Positions 31,221 to 41,115 of a stretch of 64,000 nucleotides of DNA are shown in pieces. Numbering within the stretch: position 1 is the first letter of the stretch; every line of letters starts with the position of its first letter. The translations under genes were made by a program, and so were the position numbers. Origin of the DNA: Nakazawaea peltata (Eukaryota; Ascomycota; Pichiomycetes; Alaninales; Pachysolenaceae). The stretch is from assembly GCA_001599355.1 (NCBI GenBank), contig BCGQ01000001.1, positions 1,553,135 through 1,617,134 of the forward strand, given 5' to 3'. The notes under the pieces are model-generated. The model worked only from the letters and a program-made list of their open reading frames with translations. It was not told where the DNA came from and searched no databases.

Positions 31221-32153
31221 CTATTGAATAGCTAAAGTATTGATATTTCCAGCCGTCACAGATACGATATTCTCCTCTAAACGATCTTCTGCAGTCTCCA
31301 ATAAATGCTTCTTTGGATCTTGTTTTCCAACATAACGAGTAGCCAATTGTTCTTCGGTCAACTCCTTCTCTTCTTGTACTCTTTGGACATATTGCTCAGC
31401 AATCTTGACCAATCTAGTAGTTGCCTCTAAGTTCTGTTTCTCCTTCTCTTCATAGTCATTCAATTGTAAACCGGATTGCCATTCTTTCTTATGTAAATTC
31501 AATAACATTCCAACTTCATTAGGACTCTTCTTGTAGTCAATGTTAAGCGAGTAATAATGACGGTTCAATCCATGGATCAAAGCAGTGATAGAAGGTTTAT
31601 TCATATGTCCCACATTGGAGGTAGTTTGACGTGGTTCTTGTCCCATCATTAAGGTAGTTGAGTTGATCAAACGGAAGGCATCAATTACTACTTTACCCTT
31701 AACAGATTGAATAGGATCAATGACTACAGCGACAGCACGCTTGTTCAATTGTTCAAAAGATTGTTGAGTATTGACATCCACACTCGATAACCAACATCCA
31801 AACCCTGGATGTGAATGGTACCATCCTACAACCGATTGATCACGTCCAGTTTGACGTAACATGTCCATCATTTTAGTTTGGAAAACATCATCAACGGCTT
31901 CAACAGAAACTCCAGTACCAGATTGAGGCATAGCAAACACATCAATCACATGCACAGTGTAATCGTCGACAAACTCCCCTAACATCAACCCCATAACTTC
32001 CATAGGAACACCCGCTCTTCCATGTTTCAACATCTTCAATAACGCCAAAGAGGATATGTACACGGTTTCGGCGTTATCGACAACAGGGGCATCTGTTGAC
32101 TGAGGCAGTCCGAATCCATTGGCCTGTCCTAATAATCGTTGTAATCTTTCCAT
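31221..32153 (-). CDS. RPN11: RPN11, 26S proteasome lid deubiquitinase
   Basis: Rpn11 removes ubiquitin chains from substrates at the proteasome. The 310-residue product (306 in yeast) has the JAMM metalloprotease motif intact: Glu52 in [10 protein letters not shown], then His113 and His115 of [16 protein letters not shown] with Asp126. Similarity to the yeast protein is continuous to the C-terminal [10 protein letters not shown]. It ends 73 bp from the convergent SAD1 stop. Upstream it shares a promoter arrangement with RPT4. Confidence 0.98.
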   Translation of the reverse strand: MERLQRLLGQANGFGLPQSTDAPVVDNAETVYISSLALLKMLKHGRAGVPMEVMGLMLGEFVDDYTVHVIDVFAMPQSGTGVSVEAVDDVFQTKMMDMLRQTGRDQSVVGWYHSHPGFGCWLSSVDVNTQQSFEQLNKRAVAVVIDPIQSVKGKVVIDAFRLINSTTLMMGQEPRQTTSNVGHMNKPSITALIHGLNRHYYSLNIDYKKSPNEVGMLLNLHKKEWQSGLQLNDYEEKEKQNLEATTRLVKIAEQYVQRVQEEKELTEEQLATRYVGKQDPKKHLLETAEDRLEENIVSVTAGNINTLAIQ

Positions 32154-32207
32154 GTTGGTTCTATTACTGGTGTTCTATTCAATTGTGTCTTCTTGTTTGA
32201 ACAATTT

Positions 32208-32247
32208 AAGTGGCGATTTGGGTGGTGAGAATTGGGTTTGCACGACC
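32208..32247 (+). promoter_or_regulatory. AAGTGGCGA plus TGCACGACC promoter boxes of RPN11
   Basis: AAGTGGCGA (32208-32216) begins 55 bp upstream of the RPN11 start and is followed after 22 bp by TGCACGACC (32239-32247). The same pair in the same orientation lies upstream of RPT4. AAGTGGCGA resembles the Rpn4 site GGTGGCAAA used at proteasome genes in S. cerevisiae. Confidence 0.6.
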
Positions 32248-32376
32248 AAAAAAATTAAAAAAGAGAACAACATCTTAACACCAAATTCTTTGAAGATATT
32301 TTACATCATTACACCAACCAGGTTTCTATAAATAAGTAGTTACATTGATATTAATCAGACCAGCTGAGTCAGTAAT

Positions 32377-33990
32377 TTACATCATATTCCCCAATGGGTA
32401 GGAGTTGTCGTAGGTGCCGTAAATTCCCGGATTTCCCGCTGAAGAATAGTATGTGATGCCTCTAACAAACTGAGAGCTCGAGTTCCGAGGGTTCTTTTTG
32501 GATTCTTGTTCACGGAGAACGAGGATCATGCAAGTGAGAACGGCTGAGTCGAATTTTACTTGCTTCACATTATGATAATCTCCATATACTTCGTCATTAT
32601 TTCTTAAATCCATGGCTTCGTAGGTAGTAATCACTCCTACTTTACTGTATTTATGAGGTAGAGTATCTGCGGTGTCTGTGAATTTCAAAAGTGGAGGGAG
32701 TGTAGAGTTTCCGTAGAGTTTATAGTTGAGAATTCCACCTGTGATATCGGTGATTGTGGTTTCTTCTTTTAAGAGAGGATTTTTAGGGTCCGGTTTGTCA
32801 TCTGCTGTCATATTGTCTAACAAAGATATGGCATTTGGTTCATTCATGACCATGAGTTGAATTGCAGAGCTACCGAACAGTGATGTAGCCACAGATGTAC
32901 CTACAAACCGAAGCTTAGTTCCCTTGTATATCGTATCTGTATATGGCTTGGACCGGTGATTGAACATCACCACTTTTAACGTACATTCGTCTGGTCTATT
33001 TGGATCCAGATAAAAATGAAGGACAAATCTTTTCACTCCAGATCTAATATACTTGTCATAGACTTTGCAGAACAGATATTTTGTGTTCTCATCGTCCTCT
33101 TTTCCCCCAGTGCGTGCCAGCAACTCTCTTTCTGTATAATATTTATTGATTATCATGAATGGACATTTCTTACGGAACAGTGCAAATGGAGGAGTGAATA
33201 CATGGAAGAGAGGGAGATCCGAATCTTCCTCATATTGATCATTTCCATCACTAATTTCCTCATCATCCTCTATAATAGCACTAGAATCCATAGAATTACT
33301 GAGATCTTGTAAATCATCGGTACTATTAGGTCTTTCGGTTCGACTTCTTTCATTCTCAAGTTGAGCACGAAGTTGCAGTCTATTAGAAGCCGAGATCGCC
33401 GATACCGATGAAGAAGATCTCTTGTCTATTGACCCTGCAATCTTCCATTTATGAGATTTCTTATAATAATCGAATGACTGATACGATGGAAAGACTAAAA
33501 GACCAGGACGAAGAGCGAAACTCACTAAAGGCATGGATCTCTTCGCATTATAGTTGTCTAATGGACGACCAAAAATGTGGAAACCTGCAATCAGAGAAGA
33601 ATCTATAGATGCAGCAGTATCATCACTATCGTATCCCGAAATAAACTCCTCCATTTGAGTCTCCGATGCCCTTCTGGTGGAACCCCTTCTACTAGTCACA
33701 CCACGGCCTCTGCTGATAGCCGCCGCTTCACTAGCACGACTTGGATCATTTGCCATAATATCTCGCACCACTGTATTGATAGCCCTATTCACATGAGACA
33801 AGTTCTGTGCTAATTGCCCGTAGTTCTCTTGAGTAGAATCCAATCTATTGAATACCAAAGTCTCTTGACTAGACCGTCTTTTGGGCGCTAAATAAGGTGG
33901 ACGCGTCGAGGTTGATCCACTGGTGATAGTAGTGTCATTAGTGGAAGCTCGCCGCTTCTTACGTTTCGACCGTGTGAATAAGATGTTCAT
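32377..33990 (-). CDS. Uncharacterised fungal protein, 537 residues
   Basis: I do not recognise this gene. From the ATG at 33990 it has a basic start (MNILFTRSKRKKRR), about 260 residues of Ser/Arg/Asp-rich low-complexity sequence, then a folded-looking domain from about residue 265 (LPLFHVFTPPFALFRKKCPF) to the end. That domain has alternating strands, an LRFVGTSVATSLFGSSAIQL segment and a strand-rich C-terminus. The LR-x-x-GT pattern vaguely recalls Tubby-type or phospholipid-scramblase-type barrels, but this is only a guess. An in-frame TTG at 34056 is not taken as start. Codon use and length leave little doubt that it is a real gene. Confidence 0.8.
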   Translation of the reverse strand: MNILFTRSKRKKRRASTNDTTITSGSTSTRPPYLAPKRRSSQETLVFNRLDSTQENYGQLAQNLSHVNRAINTVVRDIMANDPSRASEAAAISRGRGVTSRRGSTRRASETQMEEFISGYDSDDTAASIDSSLIAGFHIFGRPLDNYNAKRSMPLVSFALRPGLLVFPSYQSFDYYKKSHKWKIAGSIDKRSSSSVSAISASNRLQLRAQLENERSRTERPNSTDDLQDLSNSMDSSAIIEDDEEISDGNDQYEEDSDLPLFHVFTPPFALFRKKCPFMIINKYYTERELLARTGGKEDDENTKYLFCKVYDKYIRSGVKRFVLHFYLDPNRPDECTLKVVMFNHRSKPYTDTIYKGTKLRFVGTSVATSLFGSSAIQLMVMNEPNAISLLDNMTADDKPDPKNPLLKEETTITDITGGILNYKLYGNSTLPPLLKFTDTADTLPHKYSKVGVITTYEAMDLRNNDEVYGDYHNVKQVKFDSAVLTCMILVLREQESKKNPRNSSSQFVRGITYYSSAGNPGIYGTYDNSYPLGNMM

Positions 33991-34272
33991 TGTTGTATAG
34001 ACTTCTCTTTCAGGAGTATCACTCTCACCCTTCTTACTAATCTGCTTATCAATCAAATCATAGCGAGGGGTTTAAATTTTTATAGGGGGAAGAGCCGCGC
34101 GGTGGGATCGTGGGTCGTGTACGTACCAAAAGTAGGGGAAGGGGAGCAGGGACAGAAGGGGGTGTTGGGATGAGAGAGGGAGGAGAGAGGGAGGAGAAAA
34201 GTAGGGGGAGGGGGCTAGATAGGGGTGTTGATGGGGCCAGGCCGTAAAGTTGACGGCGATTAATTGTATTAA

Positions 34273-37146
34273 CTATTTATATTCACTAACAACTTTTTTC
34301 ATCAGATCATATTTCTTCCATTCTTCTTCCATCACTGTTAAATAATGACTACTCATATGATGATTAGTCTTGGAATCTGCTACTATGGGGATTAATTTCA
34401 CCTGTTGATTCATTTTCATGAGACCTTTGTAAAGATATCTGATTTTGGGCCAATGGGAGTGTGTTCCAGGAAACTTATTCTTATTTCTTCGATGGTTATT
34501 ACGTAGCCAGTTCTCAATTTGACTGTTATTTGTTTGCTTCAAATGAGCATTCAAAGAACTACGTAAAGAATGAATTTCTCCTATCAATGCAGCCTTCTCA
34601 ACATGTTCTTTCTCTTCATAGATATTATCAAAATCACCTTCAACTGTCCTTTTCAGATTCTTATATTCGTTGATCAGAGTGATATAGTCTTCATTCTCCA
34701 TTTTCAACAGTTCTATCTCTTCTAGAAGCAGCATATTTTTCTCACTTAACGACTTCACTTTATTGACTTGAGCCTCGAATTTAGCTGTGTCAAAACTGTT
34801 CTCTCCTAATCGTCTATTGAGAGTCAATATCTTCAAGTTCAGTTCTTGCAATCGGTCTTCTTTCTCTTTAGTTAATTTAGATACTCTCATTACCTCTTCA
34901 CTCAAAGCTTCGAGCCGTAATAAATCCTCCTCTCTTGATTCACGTAGTTCTTTATCTTCTTCCCCAATCGAAGCAATGACTCTCTCGATCAAAGATTCAC
35001 CTACATGAACTTCAGATTTGTCTAACTTTAAACTCTCAAGTGTATCACAAACTGACTCCAACTCATGAAGACAAGTCTCCAATTGAGTTTTTAAAGAACT
35101 CTCACATTCTTTGACAAAATCTGCTACAGAATACGTACTTTGTTCTTCGAGTACATCTTGGAAAAGTTCAATGAATTTAACGAAGGCTTGGTATTTACTT
35201 TCATTGAATTCAAGAATTACAGGCCATTCAATTTCCAGTTGCTCTTCAAAACATCCTTGTAAATATTTGGTGTGCAATTGTATAGAGTTCCTCAACTGTG
35301 ACAAAACAGCATGGAATCTTTTTAGTATAGGTATTACTGTCTTCTCAAACGTTTTATCAGGAATGTTTTCAACTACATTCTGCAAAAGGTAATTTACAGT
35401 GAGATAGAAAGGCTCAACAAAAGATTCAAAGGTGAGTTTCAAATTGTATGCAAATCTTAGTCTTCCATGGAAAAGAGTCGACTCCCAAGCAGAATCAGAG
35501 AGTAAATATTCGAATTGAGATACTTCTAATCGTTTTAATGAAGCAAGCAGATTAGAATATTCACCTTCGATAAAAGGAATAAGTCTCAGAGAGCAATTTT
35601 GCTCGAAATCAAAAATTTTACTCAAGAACTGTTGTGGCTCATTAGGTTCATTAAAAGTCACCATCTGAGAACAGAATTGAATCATAGCACAGAGACGAGA
35701 ATATACCATGCCACTCATACAAATGTGAGCAAATGAAGTGCTAGACATCTCACTCTGGGACATTATATTCATAACCATTTGATAACCTTGCTGAAGTTTA
35801 CTAGAACAAATTACGGATTTATATTGTAAAGTCATAAGGTCAAACAGAGTTTGAAATGGAGAACCTCTGTCTCGCAGAGATCTCCTCCACATTTTGTAAA
35901 TCTTCTCTGTTCCTTCCAACTCCAGATTCTTGAAACTCAAATCAAAATTTATAGACTGGATTTGGGCATTTAAACGTCTTGTTTGTTTCTCAAGAGATCT
36001 CCTCAGAGTCTCTAATTCTTCTGAATTAGACTCGGCTGCAGATCTGGCTACAATTTGTTTTTTATACTCGGCTAAAGTGGTCTCGAAGTATTCGTTCTTG
36101 GTCTTGAATTGTTGTAATTCCTTCTCATTTTGTTCATATTTCGATTTCCACAAATCCAAATCGTCTTTTAATTCTTTTTCTAATTCTAAATGGCTTTGTT
36201 GTACTTCCTCATCGAGCTCTTGTAATTGTTCAAGCTCTTTCAAGGCTTCTTTCAACTGTTTCAACTCTTCTTGTAATTCGAAATTCTTCTCTGTCAAAGA
36301 TTCAACTATAGTATCACTTGTGGAAGAAGATTCTAGTTGGAGTCTAAGGTCTTCGGCCATCGATTGTGCCTCTAAATACTTTATCTCTGTCTCTTTCAAA
36401 ATTTCCTCTTGTCCTTCATACAGCGATAATTTCAGGTTAAGTTCTTCGATCTCAGCCTTCAATTCTTGCTCGGTCTTCAGAGAGGCCTCTTTTAAATTTA
36501 CTAATGCTAAAGATAACTTTTCAATCTGTTCCTTTGACCCTCCATCTGTCTCTTTATTAAGCAGTTGAAGATCTTCAATTTCTTCCTTCAATTGAAGAAT
36601 CTGTTCCTCAAGAACCTGATTGTCTACAGTCTTATGCTCTAATTGCTCTTCCAGTTGATCCAATTTATCTTTTAACACCTTTTTCTGTTCATCAATGTTG
36701 GCCAATTGGTCTCGAAGATTTGATATATCTCGAATCAGTTCTTCCATTCTATCCTGCAATTCTTGGTTGATTTCAAGAAGAATGTCTTTGTCATCATCAC
36801 GTTTACTGGTATCCAGAGACAGTGGGATGGAGTTTGTGGTGCTATCAGCGGTTCGTATAGTACTATTTTTCACCGGCTTTATCGTTTCAATAGCACCCTC
36901 TTCCTTCTCAAATTCACTAGTCAACTCTAAGAGCAGAGGCCGTACAAAAATACCATATAACCTCTCTTTTTTCCTCAATTCGAAATATTGTACACCTTGG
37001 ACTGATCCATTATTCTTTCCTAGCGACTTGTCTAACTCAACACCTACCCATTCTCCTTCTGCAAACTGGGTCTTCCCTACAAACCTCACTACACCTGACT
37101 CACCTTTGATCAATACTTTTTGTCCGATCTTAATTGGATCTGCCAT
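34273..37146 (-). CDS. NIP100: NIP100, dynactin p150Glued-type subunit
   Basis: The 957-residue protein opens with a CAP-Gly microtubule-binding domain (about residues 5-70: [22 protein letters not shown], with GKNNG in place of the usual GKNDG). It continues with a long coiled coil (about 120-410), a central globular part around 430-680 and a second coiled coil (about 690-850). This order is that of dynactin p150Glued/Nip100, which helps dynein position the spindle; yeast Nip100 has 868 residues. The CLIP-170 homologue Bik1 is much shorter and lacks the second coiled coil. It is divergent from CDC31. Confidence 0.88.
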   Translation of the reverse strand: MADPIKIGQKVLIKGESGVVRFVGKTQFAEGEWVGVELDKSLGKNNGSVQGVQYFELRKKERLYGIFVRPLLLELTSEFEKEEGAIETIKPVKNSTIRTADSTTNSIPLSLDTSKRDDDKDILLEINQELQDRMEELIRDISNLRDQLANIDEQKKVLKDKLDQLEEQLEHKTVDNQVLEEQILQLKEEIEDLQLLNKETDGGSKEQIEKLSLALVNLKEASLKTEQELKAEIEELNLKLSLYEGQEEILKETEIKYLEAQSMAEDLRLQLESSSTSDTIVESLTEKNFELQEELKQLKEALKELEQLQELDEEVQQSHLELEKELKDDLDLWKSKYEQNEKELQQFKTKNEYFETTLAEYKKQIVARSAAESNSEELETLRRSLEKQTRRLNAQIQSINFDLSFKNLELEGTEKIYKMWRRSLRDRGSPFQTLFDLMTLQYKSVICSSKLQQGYQMVMNIMSQSEMSSTSFAHICMSGMVYSRLCAMIQFCSQMVTFNEPNEPQQFLSKIFDFEQNCSLRLIPFIEGEYSNLLASLKRLEVSQFEYLLSDSAWESTLFHGRLRFAYNLKLTFESFVEPFYLTVNYLLQNVVENIPDKTFEKTVIPILKRFHAVLSQLRNSIQLHTKYLQGCFEEQLEIEWPVILEFNESKYQAFVKFIELFQDVLEEQSTYSVADFVKECESSLKTQLETCLHELESVCDTLESLKLDKSEVHVGESLIERVIASIGEEDKELRESREEDLLRLEALSEEVMRVSKLTKEKEDRLQELNLKILTLNRRLGENSFDTAKFEAQVNKVKSLSEKNMLLLEEIELLKMENEDYITLINEYKNLKRTVEGDFDNIYEEKEHVEKAALIGEIHSLRSSLNAHLKQTNNSQIENWLRNNHRRNKNKFPGTHSHWPKIRYLYKGLMKMNQQVKLIPIVADSKTNHHMSSHYLTVMEEEWKKYDLMKKVVSEYK

Positions 37147-37619
37147 GGCGGAAATTGGGATTTTAGAGCCGATATACGATATCTGAGTGGCTCTGAATGT
37201 CTACGAAGCCACGTATGTCAAGATACCCTAGTGTATCTCCCAGTATTTATGATATATCTGTCTATCTTGAAGAGATGCCCTCGGGATTTGTGATTATGTA
37301 CACGACTTTTATCGCGTCTGAGACATCAAAAATAAGAGGAGTTAACTTGAGCAGGCTATGCAAACTTTTGGGGGTAAACTGTTGAAGAATTCAGAAGATC
37401 TTACTGTAGCAATCTGGTCCCTGAAACTTCCATAAGCACCCAATAACATCCCCTTATACCTCTTATCATGTTCGAATCTTATCTTCTTCGTAATTTGCTC
37501 CAAACGCGTATTACGCGTTTTGTCGTATTTTGCTCTCCTATTCAAATTCTTCCCCTTCAAAAGAAAGAAGCTGGCGGGTAGATCTAAGTAGGAGGGTGTC
37601 AGATTGATCCAACTTCAAA
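37147..37619. promoter_or_regulatory. NIP100 / CDC31 divergent promoter with MCB boxes
   Basis: Two ACGCGT boxes (37504-37509 and 37513-37518), the site of the G1/S factor MBF, are flanked by TTCGTAATTTGCTC (37487-37500) and GTCGTATTTTGCTC (37522-37535), copies of the AGCANNTTACGAAT motif in reverse. GTACACGAC at 37298-37306 is a GTCGTGYA motif 152 bp from the NIP100 start. Sites are seen; control at G1/S is inferred. Confidence 0.65.
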
Positions 37620-38282
37620 ATGTCAAGGAGCCTGAACTCAAGTAACCAACAGATGCTCAGTTCCGTGAGAGGGGAACTTCTCAATGAACAGAAACAAGAA
37701 ATAAAAGAAGCTGTAAGTAAGAGCGGTACAATCAGAGGAGAAGCACATAGTACTAACAAGAACAGTTCACGCTATTTGATATGAACAATGATGGATGCCT
37801 CGATTTCCATGAACTCAAAGTAGCTTTCAAAGCGCTTGGATTCGAACTTAGTAAGAAGGAAGTATTAGAGATCATTCATGAGTACGACAGTGATGGTAGA
37901 AATCTCATTAACTACGATGATTTTTACAGAGTTGGTATGTATATAGGAGAAGGAATTGAGGGAATTGAGGTGATCTGAGTAGTTTCATTCGCTATAGGAT
38001 CCTCCTGATAAGCGCTATTCATTCATATACTAACATTGACTCCTTATAGTTGGCCAAATGATGTTGAAAAGAGACCCATTGGAGGAGATCAGAAGAGCCT
38101 TCAAATTATTTGACGAAGACAATACGGGAAAAATTAGTCTCAGGAATCTCCGAAAAGTTGCTAAAGAATTGGGAGAGAATCTCAGTGATGAAGAACTCAG
38201 GGCCATGATCGATGAGTTCGATCTTGATGAAGATGGAGAAATCAGTGAGCAAGAATTCATAAATATCTGTATTGAGAACTAA
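37620..38282 (+). CDS. CDC31: CDC31, centrin (three exons: 37620..37712, 37766..37934, 38050..38282)
   Basis: Cdc31 is the calcium-binding centrin of the spindle pole body half-bridge. Joining three exons gives 164 residues (161 in yeast) that align throughout with S. cerevisiae Cdc31: [23 protein letters not shown], then [30 protein letters not shown], and [18 protein letters not shown] at the end. Four EF-hands are present; loops 1 ([12 protein letters not shown]) and 4 ([12 protein letters not shown]) look fully calcium-competent, loop 2 ([12 protein letters not shown]) is degenerate. Exon 1 ends in phase 0 and exon 2 after one base of a codon; both joints restore conserved residues. Confidence 0.97.
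37713..37765 (+). other. CDC31 intron 1, 53 bp
   Basis: Donor GTAAGT at 37713, branch TACTAAC at 37751-37757, acceptor AACAG ending 37765. The branch-to-acceptor distance is only about 9 bp. Confidence 0.95.
37935..38049 (+). other. CDC31 intron 2, 115 bp
   Basis: Donor GTATGT at 37935, branch TACTAAC at 38028-38034, acceptor TTATAG ending 38049. The joint rebuilds FYRVVGQM as in yeast FYIVMGEK. Confidence 0.95.
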
Positions 38283-38594
38283 TAAACAAGATAGTATGTA
38301 TGAGATGAGTAAGTATGTTGGGTGAGTTGTTCCTTAGTTTGTTGGGTCTATCCTCTTAGCCTGTCAGCTTTATCCGTCTTAGCCTGTCATCCATCACCAT
38401 TACCTTGGATCACCCATCCATAATCTCTATTACCCTTTTAGGTAATAATCTGCCTCTTACCGTAACAGGAATTTTTCAGTCGTGCACTTCCTCCCAATTC
38501 TATCGAAAATTTTTCGCCCATCTTCAGCGCCCAAATCTTTAATAAGAATCACAAGTGGAGGAGATCGTAGAAGGTCAATAAGTGAAGTAATAAA
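38283..38594. promoter_or_regulatory. CDC31 3' flank and MRPL40 promoter
   Basis: GTCGTGCAC at 38479-38487 lies 108 bp upstream of the MRPL40 ATG. A loose repeat TTAGCCTGTCA(G/T) occurs twice at 38356 and 38379. No gene. Confidence 0.55.
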
Positions 38595-39521
38595 ATGGGT
38601 TTTGCACCAGTGAGTAAAAGATTCGGTGTGAATTTCGAGAGACTTCCTACTCCGGTGAAGATCTTTTTCGAAAGACTTCAAAAGAGAGGACAAATCCCAG
38701 CCGTTCAAAGAAACTTATTGGATGTGCCTGATAAAGAGAGATATAAGACATTTGAGCAGTGGAAATATCTTCCGGGAGACCGTGTTATGATTGTCAAAGG
38801 AGAGCATAAGGGTGTAGTCACTAGAATTGCAGCTCAGCAGCAATCAAGTAATGGTTTCTTCTTGGAAGAAGGTCCTTCGAAGAGAATTGTCGTTCCTAAA
38901 GAATATTGGCGTCAAAGTCAAGACTCCCATGTTATTGACTATCCTATCGCTGTGACTAGAGACTATTTCAAATTGGTTGGTACTTTAGAAGAAGAAGGAT
39001 CTCTGCCAAAGACTTTCGCCGCTGATGACGTGGTATTCCGTGGTAAATATTGGGACGAAAATCACAAGAAAATGTTACCTTACAGATGTGTTAAGAATAA
39101 TGAGCATATTGTAATTCCATGGCCAGCTCCAGAACCTATTGTCGACGATGCTTTATGTACTCCGGAGGACAAACTGCATGAGAGAACCTATTTCCCAACC
39201 TCGATCGTTCATTCTGGCTTGCCATCCGATTTGAGACTGAGTTTAAGATCCCCATTGGCTAAGCGTAAGATCCCACGTTATGCTAAACAGTACATTACTA
39301 AATCTGATATCAAGAGATTGACACATCCTGAGATGCCAGAACCAGAGTTCAAGAAACTGCTGAGAGAAGAGAAACTGATGTTACTGAGTAAGGCAATTAA
39401 ATTCACCCCAGACATGGAAGAGTTCATAGGTAAAAGAGTTGCTCAACATTTGAACTCGATTTCGAATCCTCATATGTTGGAGTACCTTGAGAGAGTTGGT
39501 GGTAAGAAGAAGAAGGAATGA
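38595..39521 (+). CDS. MRPL40: MRPL40, mitochondrial ribosomal protein uL24m
   Basis: The 308-residue product matches the mitochondrial large-subunit protein of the bacterial L24 family (yeast Mrpl40, 297 residues). The KOW element is YLPGDRVMIVKGEHKGVVTRI (about residues 55-75), used in rRNA binding. The C-terminal extension rich in basic residues is typical of fungal mitoribosomal L24. A classical cleavable presequence is not obvious, as in the yeast protein. Divergence from other genes and a GTCGTGCAC promoter site are described separately. Confidence 0.93.
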   Translation: MGFAPVSKRFGVNFERLPTPVKIFFERLQKRGQIPAVQRNLLDVPDKERYKTFEQWKYLPGDRVMIVKGEHKGVVTRIAAQQQSSNGFFLEEGPSKRIVVPKEYWRQSQDSHVIDYPIAVTRDYFKLVGTLEEEGSLPKTFAADDVVFRGKYWDENHKKMLPYRCVKNNEHIVIPWPAPEPIVDDALCTPEDKLHERTYFPTSIVHSGLPSDLRLSLRSPLAKRKIPRYAKQYITKSDIKRLTHPEMPEPEFKKLLREEKLMLLSKAIKFTPDMEEFIGKRVAQHLNSISNPHMLEYLERVGGKKKKE

Positions 39522-39591
39522 GTGGTTTCTTCCTGTACATACATAGATATATAATTTAAAGATTCCATTTGATGATTATACGATGTAATGC

Positions 39592-40863
39592 TCACAATTT
39601 TTCATAGTCCAATTTACCTTCCAATTTTTTAGTTTCAACCACTTTTCTAACAGCCTTCATCAAGTCGTCCTGAAGAATATGGTCACGGTCATCTCTAATT
39701 GCGAAGAAACCGGCCTCGGTGATAACGTTACGAATATCGGCACCATTGAATCCATCACTCATTTTAACTGCGGCTTCGAAATCGAATTCTCCACGTTTGT
39801 TAACCTTCAGAGTGTGAATCTTGAAGATCTCTAAACGACCTGCTTCATTTGGTAATGGGATTTCCAATTTTCTATCCAAACGACCAGCACGTAAAAGAGC
39901 AGGATCTAAAGTATCAGGTCTATTTGTGGCCATGATGACTTTAGTTTGACCCAAATAATCGAAACCATCCATCTGATTCAATAATTCCATCAATGTACGT
40001 TGGATTTCTCTGTCTGCAGATGTACCTTCGGAGAATCTCCTTCCACCAATGGCATCGATTTCATCCATAAAGATAATACAAGGTTCATGTTCCTTAGCAT
40101 AACTAAACATTTCTCTAATCAAACGAGCGGATTCTCCAATATATTTGTCTACAATGGCTGACAGAGGAGAGAAGATGAAGTTGGCTCCAATAGTAGCGGC
40201 AACTGCCTTTGCCAACAATGTTTTACCAGTACCTGGAGGTCCATATAACAATACACCCTTTGGAGGCTTGATACCAACACGGATGAATAACTCTGGATTT
40301 TTCAATGGTAACTCAATGACTTCACGCAATTCTCTGATTTGTTCTGTCAAACCACCAATACCAGCAAATGAGATTTCTCCAGGCTCAAATGTAGTCATAT
40401 TATAAACCAATGGATCAACCTCACGTGGCAATATACGCATGATTGTCAATGTGGTCATATCCAATGCAACACGTACTCCTTGCTTCAATTGATCTCTCTT
40501 GATAGTGCTTCTACATCCGACAATGTAACGTGGACCCGATGACAGTTTGATGATATATCTTTCCTCATCCAATTGCTTCAACACCTCTCCAATTACCTGT
40601 CCAATACTTTGTAACAGCTTGATGTCTTGCTCTGTCTTGTCATAATCCTTCTCCAAATCCCGTATATTCATTCTGAGTTCTTTCAATTTCAGTTCCCATT
40701 GTCTATGTTCGACTAACTTGTTCTTCAATTGAGTCAAGGCTCTATTACGTTCGATCTGTTCTGGGGTTTCTTGTGGTTGTTCAGGTTGTTGTTCGGTTGG
40801 TTGCTCACCATTGTTGTTGTCCTCATTCAAGGCCTCTAAGAGAGGATCGTTTTCTTCACTCAT
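39592..40863 (-). CDS. RPT4: RPT4, 26S proteasome AAA ATPase subunit
   Basis: Rpt4 is one of six ATPases that unfold substrates in the proteasome base. The 423-residue protein has the N-terminal coiled coil, an OB domain, Walker A GPPGTGKT (208-215), Walker B IIFMDE (263-268) and the SRH region. Standard translation puts Leu at residues 83, 107, 234 and 352, but all four are CTG and all four align with Ala in yeast Rpt4 (IKALQS, VKASSG, FSPASG, HTAKVK). The usual LLRPGRLDR reads LLRAGRLDR here, encoded by GCT, so that change is real. It begins MSEENDPLL, as in yeast. Confidence 0.98.
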   Translation of the reverse strand: MSEENDPLLEALNEDNNNGEQPTEQQPEQPQETPEQIERNRALTQLKNKLVEHRQWELKLKELRMNIRDLEKDYDKTEQDIKLLQSIGQVIGEVLKQLDEERYIIKLSSGPRYIVGCRSTIKRDQLKQGVRVALDMTTLTIMRILPREVDPLVYNMTTFEPGEISFAGIGGLTEQIRELREVIELPLKNPELFIRVGIKPPKGVLLYGPPGTGKTLLAKAVAATIGANFIFSPLSAIVDKYIGESARLIREMFSYAKEHEPCIIFMDEIDAIGGRRFSEGTSADREIQRTLMELLNQMDGFDYLGQTKVIMATNRPDTLDPALLRAGRLDRKLEIPLPNEAGRLEIFKIHTLKVNKRGEFDFEAAVKMSDGFNGADIRNVITEAGFFAIRDDRDHILQDDLMKAVRKVVETKKLEGKLDYEKL

Positions 40864-41115
40864 CTTGTCGTGCTCCTTCTATAACTCAATTGCACCTTGT
40901 TGAATTAACCGCCGCTTCTCCTTTTAACAACGAAAAGACCCGACTTGAAGTGGCGACTGAAGGAAAACAAGAAATTTTGAGTGTGCACGACTTTAACTGA
41001 TTTGAGATTTTGTGATTTGTACACGACCTTTTCATTTTGTATAGTCGAAAAATTTTCCGCTATTTGAGAGTCATAGTTGGGGGAGTTGGATTGGTAGAAG
41101 AGTAGAAGAGTAAGA
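40864..41115. promoter_or_regulatory. RPT4 / GCD1 divergent promoter
   Basis: AAGTGGCGA at 40948-40956 is 85 bp upstream of the RPT4 start and is followed by TGCACGACT (40984-40992), matching the layout at RPN11. A second GTCGTGYA-type site, GTACACGACC (41019-41028), lies 88 bp upstream of the GCD1 ATG. Confidence 0.6.

Noticed and set aside
35930-36568. 212-codon plus-strand frame inside NIP100
   Set aside because: A Ser/Cys/Phe-rich translation that is the reverse of coiled-coil codons; no independent coding signal.
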